A stretch of 32,250 bases of DNA from NCBI GenBank assembly GCA_900316165.1, contig ONBW01000024.1, forward strand, positions 1-32,250, read 5' to 3'. Positions 26,527-32,250 of the stretch are shown here, one piece after another; position 1 is the stretch's first letter; every line of letters starts with the position of its first letter. The translations under genes were made by a program, and so were the position numbers. Origin of the DNA: an uncultured Lachnospiraceae bacterium. Lineage in GTDB: Bacteria > Bacillota > Clostridia > Lachnospirales > Lachnospiraceae. Below the pieces are notes generated by a model that made no database searches, was not told the origin of the DNA, and saw only the letters and a list, made by a program, of their open reading frames with translations.

Positions 26527-27414
26527 TTATCCGTTTAGATTTGCATAATGTTTTTCTATCTTTCCCGTTATCTCCATCAAAACAATAACAAATACAAGAA
26601 TAATCATTCCCATTGCCGCGCCATAAGGCCAGTTATCCGATGTACCGAACTGCATCTGAACAATGTTTGCTATCTTGGTCGATGATGTAGTTCCTCCCAG
26701 AAGTGATGGTGCAAGGAAATCTCCCATGGAAAGTGCAAAAGCATATGTCGCTCCTGTCACTATTCCTGGTAAGGAAAGCGGAATTATTATTTTTCCAAGC
26801 GTTCTTGCACCACCACACCCCAGGTCTCTCGATGCTTCAATAAGGCTATGTGGAATCTGTTCAAGCGACGTATATATAGGCATCATCACATAAGGAGTAT
26901 AGATATGCACCATTGCGATAATTACTGAGGCGTCACTGTACAGGAAAATGTCAAGAGGTTTGCTTGTAACCCCCAGCCAGATAAGGAATGAATTTAGTAT
27001 TCCATTGGTCCCCAGTATTATTTTCCACGCATAGGCTCTCATAATATAACTGACCCAGAGCGGAATAATAGTCATCATGTAAAGTATCTTCTTCGACCTG
27101 GCTTTTTTTACTGCATAAATAATAAAGTATGCCAATGGAAAACTTATTATTATCGCAATAACCGTAACAATAAGCGACGTTCTCAATGTCTGTAACAGTA
27201 TCATAACATGTCCAGAACCTGAAGAGTCTCCTGCAAAGAATCGGATATAATTGTTCAGCGTGAACGTCTTCTCTACCTTAAATGCTCCGTTTTTCCAGAA
27301 GCTGTACAAAAACAGATTGAAATACGGAATAACAAGGAAAACAATAAGCCAGATACATGATGGGGCAAGTATTCCGTATCTTAAAAAATGAAACATTTTT
27401 CTTTTCGTGCTCAA
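26527..27414 (-). CDS. potB: Spermidine/putrescine-type ABC permease PotB
   Basis: Partner permease, about 295 residues with six membrane segments, the SFWKNG-like periplasmic loop after the first helix and the EAA loop EASRDLGCGGARTLGKIIIPLSLPGI. I prefer TTG at 27412-27414, eight bases after GAGG. GTG at 27421-27423 (298 residues) is the alternative, and the first ATG, six codons into the TTG form, lacks a site. It follows potD by about 70 bases. Confidence 0.9.
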   Translation of the reverse strand: MSTKRKMFHFLRYGILAPSCIWLIVFLVIPYFNLFLYSFWKNGAFKVEKTFTLNNYIRFFAGDSSGSGHVMILLQTLRTSLIVTVIAIIISFPLAYFIIYAVKKARSKKILYMMTIIPLWVSYIMRAYAWKIILGTNGILNSFLIWLGVTSKPLDIFLYSDASVIIAMVHIYTPYVMMPIYTSLEQIPHSLIEASRDLGCGGARTLGKIIIPLSLPGIVTGATYAFALSMGDFLAPSLLGGTTSSTKIANIVQMQFGTSDNWPYGAAMGMIILVFVIVLMEITGKIEKHYANLNG

Positions 27415-27487
27415 GATGACCACCTCTTATCTGTTGCTTTCATAGCAGATTGGAATCTGTTACTTTTTTCAATTCCGAATCTATATA

Positions 27488-28600
27488 TCAGGTTCCTGAC
27501 TTAACCGATACCCAGATGTCATTGTACTGATCACGGTTCTTAACATATTGCCAGAAGTTAATCTTTGAAAAGAACTCATCAAGTGAATCTGCATTAGTCG
27601 TAGCAATCAGGTCGTCATCCATATAATCAAGAGCTTTTGGATTGACAACAGTATAATATGTTGCAGCAGAGCTTAATGCCTGGCCTTCAGGACTAGTTAC
27701 ATAATTGATCCACTTATATGCTGCATCTACATGCTTAGCTCCTTTAACTATCATGAGACGATCCATCCAACCGGTGCAACCTTCCTTTGGAATAGTCCAC
27801 TTAAGATTTCTTCCCTGATCATTTACATTCTTAACTGTTATAGGCCAACCTACAGCCACGTCTACTTCCTTGTTTGCGAAGAGATCTGTAAGTTCTCCGG
27901 CTGTCGTCCAGTATTTTCTGACGCTGCCATTTATCTTGCTAAGCTTCTCCTTCGCATCTTCAAGCTGATCAGTCGACATATTGTAAATAGCTGAAGGATC
28001 ATCCTTGTCCAAGCCTTCCATCTGTCCAATCATGTAGATATTACTTATATCATCATATAGACTTATTCTTCCAGAATACTTAGGATCCCAGAAAATATCC
28101 CATGATGTCGGCTCCTCTTTTACAACATCTGCATCATATATCAGATAATCAGGGCCCCATAGATATGGGCATCCATAGGTCTTTCCATCCTTTTCCACAT
28201 CAGAAAGCTTGACACTATCGCTTATGTCACTCCAGTTCTCAAGCTTATTTAAATCAAGGGGTTCTGCCATGTCATTTTGTACTATATATCCGGCCATATC
28301 ACCAGACGGTGAAATAACATCGTATGTGTCTCCTCCTCCGGCCTTAAGTTTAGCCGCCAGGTCATCACTGGTGTTGAAATAAGTGGCATTTACTTTTATT
28401 CCTGTCTTTTTCTCAAACTTATCTGCAAAAGATGAGTCAGCGTAGCCTTCCCATGTGAGAAGATTTACAACCTTGTCTCCACCAGATTTGCTTGAAGATC
28501 CTGAAGCACTATTCTGTGACGATGAACCGCATCCGGCCATTGATATGGCGAGGGAAAACGCAGTTACTGCAACTATAAGTCTTTTTCTAATCTTTTTCAT
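27488..28600 (-). CDS. potD: Polyamine-type extracellular solute-binding lipoprotein PotD
   Basis: First gene of the transporter unit. The 370-residue protein has a lipoprotein signal (basic start, hydrophobic run, SMAGC with C24 as the lipid anchor) and a Ser-rich tether. The mature part is a PotD/PotF-type binding protein: LLTWEGYADSSFADKFEKKTG at 47-67, TYDVISPSGD, WGPDYLIYD and WDIFWDPKYSGRI. ATG at 28598-28600 follows AGGAGG at eight bases. Ligand specificity (spermidine, putrescine or another amine) cannot be read with confidence. Regulation looks complex; see the leader features between 28741 and 28846. Confidence 0.92.
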   Translation of the reverse strand: MKKIRKRLIVAVTAFSLAISMAGCGSSSQNSASGSSSKSGGDKVVNLLTWEGYADSSFADKFEKKTGIKVNATYFNTSDDLAAKLKAGGGDTYDVISPSGDMAGYIVQNDMAEPLDLNKLENWSDISDSVKLSDVEKDGKTYGCPYLWGPDYLIYDADVVKEEPTSWDIFWDPKYSGRISLYDDISNIYMIGQMEGLDKDDPSAIYNMSTDQLEDAKEKLSKINGSVRKYWTTAGELTDLFANKEVDVAVGWPITVKNVNDQGRNLKWTIPKEGCTGWMDRLMIVKGAKHVDAAYKWINYVTSPEGQALSSAATYYTVVNPKALDYMDDDLIATTNADSLDEFFSKINFWQYVKNRDQYNDIWVSVKSGT

Positions 28601-28740
28601 AAGTCGTTCCTCCTTACACCGTAATAATCATTCTCACCAGTTACCTTTTTTTCTCAAATCGCAGATTATAAAGTCAATTCGCCTGAATCCCTACCCACCA
28701 TGTATGCTGATCAGCCATGTCCTTTGCGTAATTGATAAAA

Positions 28741-28774
28741 AAGGCGCTTATCGGATAATTCCGATAAACGCCTT
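28741..28774 (-). terminator. Intrinsic terminator in the potD leader (candidate attenuator)
   Basis: AAGGCG-C-TTATCGG (28741-28754) pairs with CCGATAA-A-CGCCTT (28761-28774), giving 13 pairs with one mismatch and a six-base loop. On the minus strand it runs into TTTTTTATC. It lies about 35 bases after the predicted potD transcription start and 140 bases before the potD ATG, so it would stop potD transcripts unless countered. On the plus strand the tail TGTCTTTTTT is poorer but not excluded. Confidence 0.75.
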
Positions 28775-28815
28775 TGTCTTTTTTATATTTAATTCTGCCT
28801 GATTTGATTATAAAT

Positions 28816-28846
28816 AATCTACATCTTATACATACTATAATGTCAA
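28816..28846 (-). promoter_or_regulatory. potD promoter with 19-bp spacer and MerR-type dyad
   Basis: On the minus strand TTGACA (28841-28846) and TAGATT (28816-28821) are 19 bases apart. The inverted repeat TTATA-CATAC-TATAA (28826-28840) lies inside the spacer. A long spacer with a dyad is the layout that MerR/BmrR proteins untwist on activation. Start would be near 28808. Confidence 0.55.
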
Positions 28847-28911
28847 CACTCAATATCTTACAAAATCTATCAATAAATAGCCTGAAATTTCTATAATTAT
28901 TATTATAATTA

Positions 28912-28940
28912 TTGACAAATTTCGATTTAAAGCATAAAAT
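28912..28940 (+). promoter_or_regulatory. Sigma-A promoter of the MerR-type regulator
   Basis: TTGACA (28912-28917), 17 bases and TAAAAT (28935-28940) form a near-consensus promoter about 110 bases before the ATG at 29049. It is 66 bases from the potD -35 and divergent. Confidence 0.75.
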
Positions 28941-29048
28941 TACCTCGATATTTAGATTATAGTTGGTATAAAGTTTTTGCTTACCAGACTTCTTATATCG
29001 TATATAAAAGTTTATGTAAGCCATAGCAATGCAGGAGGCGGTGAAATT

Positions 29049-29888
29049 ATGAATCTCAGAAAATTATCTATCGGCGAAATGGCGTCCTTGAATCATATAT
29101 CTAAACAGGCATTAAGATTATATGACAAGATGGGACTTCTGTCTCCCATTGAGATAAATGATAAAACCGGTTATAGGTACTATTCTATCGGACAGTCAGC
29201 AACCCTCGATATGATACAGTATTATAAAGAAATCGGCTTCTCACTGAATGACATCAAAGAACGGCTTAATGAAATGAATCTGAACACAATGCCTGAAGTC
29301 CTTCAAGAACGCTACGAATACAGCGAACGAGAAATGAAGAAGCTCAAAATCAATCAAACCGCAATTCTCAGGAGCATAGACAGCTTCAACAGATACATGA
29401 GTTTGCCGCAGATTGGCACAATATTCTACGAATATATTCCTGAACGATCCATCTACGTTTACAATACCGGCGCAGATTTCTTCTCATATTCTTATTATGA
29501 GTACGAATACTATCTGAGAATGTTCAAGGATCATCTAGAGGAAAATGGTTTCCCAACAACTTATTTTGCAAATGTCGGCACTATAGTAAGAAGCAGATAT
29601 TTTAACGAGGGATATCCAGAGCTTCACAGTGATGAGGTTTTCGTATTCATTGACAATAACATTAATATCAAGCTGCCTGTCGAGACAATTCCAGCCGGAA
29701 CCTATATATCAATGTGTTGCGATGTATTTGAAGAAGAAAAAGATTACGCTATAAAACTATTCGCCGAAATGCGTAAAAACAATCTCAGGCCTCTCGGTGA
29801 CTATTTCTGTGAGGTCGTAACAGAATACCCTGACGGTGAAAACGGACAGCGAAAGATATTCTATAAGATGCAGGTAAGGATTAAATAA
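29049..29888 (+). CDS. MerR-family transcriptional activator with BmrR-like effector domain
   Basis: A 279-residue regulator. Residues 5-75 are the MerR winged helix (LSIGEMASLNHISKQALRLYDKMGLLSP, then GYRYYS); 80-115 form the dimerisation coiled coil; 125-279 resemble the GyrI-like multidrug-binding domain of BmrR, rich in Tyr and Phe and so suited to hydrophobic or cationic ligands. ATG at 29049-29051 is chosen because AGGAGG lies upstream (about ten bases); an earlier in-frame ATG at 28977 has no site. It is divergent from the pot unit and is the natural candidate for its activator. Direct control is inference from the 19-bp spacer promoter. The ligand is not known. Confidence 0.88.
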   Translation: MNLRKLSIGEMASLNHISKQALRLYDKMGLLSPIEINDKTGYRYYSIGQSATLDMIQYYKEIGFSLNDIKERLNEMNLNTMPEVLQERYEYSEREMKKLKINQTAILRSIDSFNRYMSLPQIGTIFYEYIPERSIYVYNTGADFFSYSYYEYEYYLRMFKDHLEENGFPTTYFANVGTIVRSRYFNEGYPELHSDEVFVFIDNNINIKLPVETIPAGTYISMCCDVFEEEKDYAIKLFAEMRKNNLRPLGDYFCEVVTEYPDGENGQRKIFYKMQVRIK

Positions 29889-29945
29889 AATGTTTTCAAA
29901 TGGTTACTATACACGGATTAACCCTGAAGCCCATTGCACACAAAG

Positions 29946-29980
29946 AAACGCCCGCATGTTTCAGCACGCAGGCGTTTTCT
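29946..29980. terminator. Bidirectional terminator between merR-type gene and pulA
   Basis: AAACGCC (29946-29952) pairs with GGCGTTT (29971-29977), with a further GC pair inside. T-rich tails follow on both strands (TTTTCTG plus, TTTCTTTG minus), fitting the convergent genes ending at 29888 and 30028. Confidence 0.7.
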
Positions 29981-30027
29981 GTCACGATAAAAACATCCGG
30001 CATGACACCGGCTCATTATATATCAGA

Positions 30028-32124
30028 TTATTTTATAAGTACAGTGCATGATACAGGTTCTGCAGAGATTTTTCCGGAAACAGTTGAAATAGTGTCTGTT
30101 CCTGCTTTTTCTCTGTTGATGCATACTTTCCAGTCACCTTCAGGAAGGGTGATATCCTCTGCCTTCTGGTTCGGATTGAATATCACAAGAATCTGCTTAG
30201 CGCTGTCACCAGCCTTCGTACCATCGATAGTATACGCTATTACATCATCAGTAGTACCGGTAAGGAGCTTTATACTGTCATCAATGTCTTTTCCATTTGT
30301 CATGCGGAGAGCTGAATGAGCCTTTCTGAAGGAAATAAGACCCTTGTAATAATTAAAGACATCAGCGTACTCGCTCTTACTCAGGTTATCCCACTTGAAA
30401 GCATTGATACCTGCAGCTGAGAAAGCAGGGTCAGCAGCATAATACGGGCTCAGATATGAAGCGTTTGAGCTGTAGCTGTTAGTCCAATAATCATGACCAT
30501 TTACAGTCTTGATATCGTTCGTCTCATCATGCTTTACATCTGAAGGAAGTTCCTTTGAGCGGAGCATCTCTTCGCCGCCCTGCATGAATGGAATACCCTC
30601 AGACATAAATACAATTGAAGAAGCCAGGTTATTCTGCGCTATAAGAATGCTTGAACCGGTTGCAGCTGATGAAGCCTGAATTCTGTCGAATAAAGTATCA
30701 TTGTCATGGCAGGATACATAGTTTATCGTCTGCGCAGCTCTGTTATCAGTCTTAAGCCAGTCAGCTGAAGCTGTGATTGACTTAATGATATCATTTGTCT
30801 TGTCGCTGTTGCCAGTAGCGTAACCAGCTTCAGTGAAGTTAAATACACCACCCTTTGCACCATCACGGATCTGGTCATTGAAGAATCCCATATCCGGGGT
30901 AGCAGAAGAATTATTCTGAGTAGCAAAGGTAAGACCACTCTTTGTAGAGTTTGTTGTATTATTCCAGCCCTCACCATAGATAATGATTGAAGGATCAATC
31001 TTATGGAGAGCTGTTACAATCTCATTTATAGTCTCAGTATCAAACAGATAAGACTGATCAAGTCTGAATCCATTGATATGGTACTCTTTTGCCCAGTAAA
31101 CAAATGAATCTACGATATACTTGCGGTTCATTGTTCTTTCAGTTGCAGTATCATTTCCGCAGCCAGAGCCATTTGAATTTGGTCTTGAATAATAGTCAGG
31201 AACGATTCTGTTGATGCAGAATTCATCCTTAGAGGCTACATGTCCGTAAACGACATCCATTACGACGCTTAAGCCATTCTGATGAAGTGCCTCGACCATC
31301 TGCTTGAATTCCTTAACACGAACCGCTCCGTCATAAGGATCAGTAGAGTATGAACCCTCAGGGATATTGTAGTTCTGTGGATCATAGCCCCAGTTGTACT
31401 GGTCTGTATCCTTTGACTCATCAACAGTCTTGAAATCATATACAGGCTGAAGCTGTACATGGGTAATGCCAAGAGCCTTCAGATAATCAATTCCTGTAGA
31501 AACTCCACTGCTGTTCTTCGTACCGGTCTCTGTAAGGGCTAAGTATTTGCCTTTATTTTTCATACCTGAGGATTTATCAGATGAAAAATCCTTCACATGC
31601 ATCTCATAGATGACTGCATCAGTATAATTCTTTATCTCGTTAGGATTCTTATCACTGCTCCATCCGGTAGGATCAGTAGAAGAAAGATCAATTACCATTC
31701 CTCTGTTTCCGTTTACACCGCAGGCACGGGCATACGGATCGATAACATCCTTTTCGGTCTTTCCATCAGTTGTAACTGTGTAAGTATAGTAGGTGCCATT
31801 TAAGTCACCCGATACTTTATTTGACCAGACGCCCTTCTTACCCTTCTTTAAGCTTACTGTCTTGATTTTGTCATCAGTTCCGGCTGTACCTGATTTGTAG
31901 AGGTTGAGCTTTACTTTGGTGGCAAGTGGTGCCCAGAGCTTGAATGTAGTGGCATCCTTTGTGTAATTGGCGCCTAAATCATTTCCGGTATAAGTGTAGG
32001 CTTTCTCAAAATCAGATGATGAATAATAATCAGGTGTCGTAACCTTGGTTTTTACGCTCTTGTAAGTGATATATGTGTCATAACGATAAGAAAGCTTTTT
32101 TGACTTTGTCTCATTATTATACAT
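30028..32124 (-). CDS. pulA: Type I pullulanase (GH13_14), alpha-1,6-debranching
   Basis: Cleaves alpha-1,6 branches of pullulan, starch or glycogen. From ATG 32122-32124 (AAAGG just upstream) it is 698 residues. A CBM48-like domain (about 45-160, NDLGANYTKDATTFKLWAP) precedes the GH13 barrel. YNWGYDP (243-249) marks type I pullulanases. The triad is D356 (GFRLDQ), E385 (YGEGW) and D474 (SCHDND). Two sites differ from common PulA sequences: DVVYGHV (290-296) has Gly where Asn is usual, and GFRLDQSYLFD replaces the common GFRFDLMG. No signal peptide is visible, so this form would be cytoplasmic. The frame stays open to the window edge, but the upstream translation (about 40 codons, GTG at 32233-32235) does not look protein-like and lacks a binding site. 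A remote 5' start is not excluded. Confidence 0.88.
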   Translation of the reverse strand: MYNNETKSKKLSYRYDTYITYKSVKTKVTTPDYYSSSDFEKAYTYTGNDLGANYTKDATTFKLWAPLATKVKLNLYKSGTAGTDDKIKTVSLKKGKKGVWSNKVSGDLNGTYYTYTVTTDGKTEKDVIDPYARACGVNGNRGMVIDLSSTDPTGWSSDKNPNEIKNYTDAVIYEMHVKDFSSDKSSGMKNKGKYLALTETGTKNSSGVSTGIDYLKALGITHVQLQPVYDFKTVDESKDTDQYNWGYDPQNYNIPEGSYSTDPYDGAVRVKEFKQMVEALHQNGLSVVMDVVYGHVASKDEFCINRIVPDYYSRPNSNGSGCGNDTATERTMNRKYIVDSFVYWAKEYHINGFRLDQSYLFDTETINEIVTALHKIDPSIIIYGEGWNNTTNSTKSGLTFATQNNSSATPDMGFFNDQIRDGAKGGVFNFTEAGYATGNSDKTNDIIKSITASADWLKTDNRAAQTINYVSCHDNDTLFDRIQASSAATGSSILIAQNNLASSIVFMSEGIPFMQGGEEMLRSKELPSDVKHDETNDIKTVNGHDYWTNSYSSNASYLSPYYAADPAFSAAGINAFKWDNLSKSEYADVFNYYKGLISFRKAHSALRMTNGKDIDDSIKLLTGTTDDVIAYTIDGTKAGDSAKQILVIFNPNQKAEDITLPEGDWKVCINREKAGTDTISTVSGKISAEPVSCTVLIK

Positions 32125-32126
32125 GT

Positions 32127-32143
32127 GCCTTTCTTTGAAAGGC
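32127..32143 (-). promoter_or_regulatory. Hairpin covering the pulA ribosome binding site
   Basis: GCCTTTC (32127-32133) and GAAAGGC (32137-32143) form a perfect 7-bp stem with a three-base loop. On the minus strand the AAAGG that would act as binding site is in the 3' arm, two bases before ATG 32122-32124. Folding would hide it. Confidence 0.5.
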
Positions 32144-32250
32144 ATCAAAGCGGTTATGAAACACAGCTTCTGGCCTTTCGATTTTTCTAATTTCCTGTTA
32201 TTCTTATAGTGAGGGCCTGGCATACTACACAGCACGTGGAGGTGAGTGGC

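Larger units (their letters stand above)
28601..29048. other. 448-base regulatory region between potD and the MerR gene
   Basis: This region holds the two divergent promoters, an inverted repeat suited to a MerR-type operator, and a hairpin terminator ahead of potD. A TATAAT without a good -35 lies about 70 bases before potD and may be a second promoter. A 14-codon ORF (28674-28718, MADQHTWWVGIQAN) follows the terminator on the minus strand, but its AAAGGA site is only one base from the ATG. The rest is A/T-rich. Confidence 0.6.

Noticed and set aside
28674-29024. 116-codon minus-strand ORF across the pot regulatory region
   Set aside because: It runs through both promoters and the terminator hairpin, has no ribosome binding site and no recognisable domain.
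28977-29048. N-terminal extension of the MerR-type regulator
   Set aside because: The earlier in-frame ATG has no ribosome binding site, and the extra residues are not MerR-like; ATG 29049 follows AGGAGG.
32125-32235. Longer pullulanase from GTG 32233
   Set aside because: No ribosome binding site, no signal peptide and composition unlike protein; kept as a caveat because the frame is open to the edge.

Overview
The window looks like the chromosome of a butyrate-forming Lachnospiraceae bacterium (Butyrivibrio, Pseudobutyrivibrio or Roseburia-like). The main reasons are a 448-residue butyryl-CoA:acetate CoA-transferase very close to the Roseburia-type enzyme as I remember it, the clostridial gene order asp23-nusB-xseA-xseB-ispA-dxs-tlyA-nadK-argR-recN, class II GalT, and plant-glycan enzymes (GH53 galactanase, type I pullulanase). 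Ribosome binding sites are mostly AGGAGG-like. I do not assign a genus. No rRNA, tRNA, CRISPR array, phage gene or transposase was seen.

Positions 1-15509 are almost entirely minus-strand. Read in transcription order from the right: moxR, DUF58 and a TgpA-like transglutaminase (a three-gene membrane/cell-envelope set); then, from an extended -10 promoter, asp23, nusB, xseA, xseB, ispA, dxs, tlyA, nadK, argR and recN, most with start and stop codons overlapping or a few bases apart; then galT from its own promoter, closed by a strong hairpin terminator. A nested inverted repeat with a plus-strand terminator sits at the left edge and probably ends a gene outside the window.

Positions 15510-20810: a 240-bp imperfect palindrome upstream of moxR, a secreted CHAP/SH3b wall hydrolase with a repeat-built Thr/Lys/Asp linker (minus), then plus-strand but (final step of butyrate formation) and a lipoprotein GH53 galactanase with a C-terminal CBM61-like domain. 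A cre/LacI-like operator overlaps the likely galactanase start point. Galactanase and GalT would meet in galactose use but are far apart here.

Positions 20811-29888 hold the most interesting module: a minus-strand eight-gene unit, potD-potB-potC-potA1-PII-potA2-Fe-ADH-OCD-like, with a divergent plus-strand MerR/BmrR-type regulator. A PII signalling protein without the T-loop tyrosine lies between two PotA-type ATPases. The shared upstream region carries a canonical promoter for the regulator, a TTGACA promoter with a 19-bp spacer containing a dyad for potD (the classical MerR arrangement), and a strong intrinsic terminator between that promoter and potD. This suggests an amine/polyamine uptake and conversion unit with three control layers: MerR activation, leader attenuation and PII-mediated transporter control. 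The substrate is not known.

Positions 29889-32250: a bidirectional terminator and a minus-strand pullulanase without a visible signal peptide, whose ribosome binding site is buried in a hairpin. Its reading frame stays open to the right edge, so its true start is not certain.
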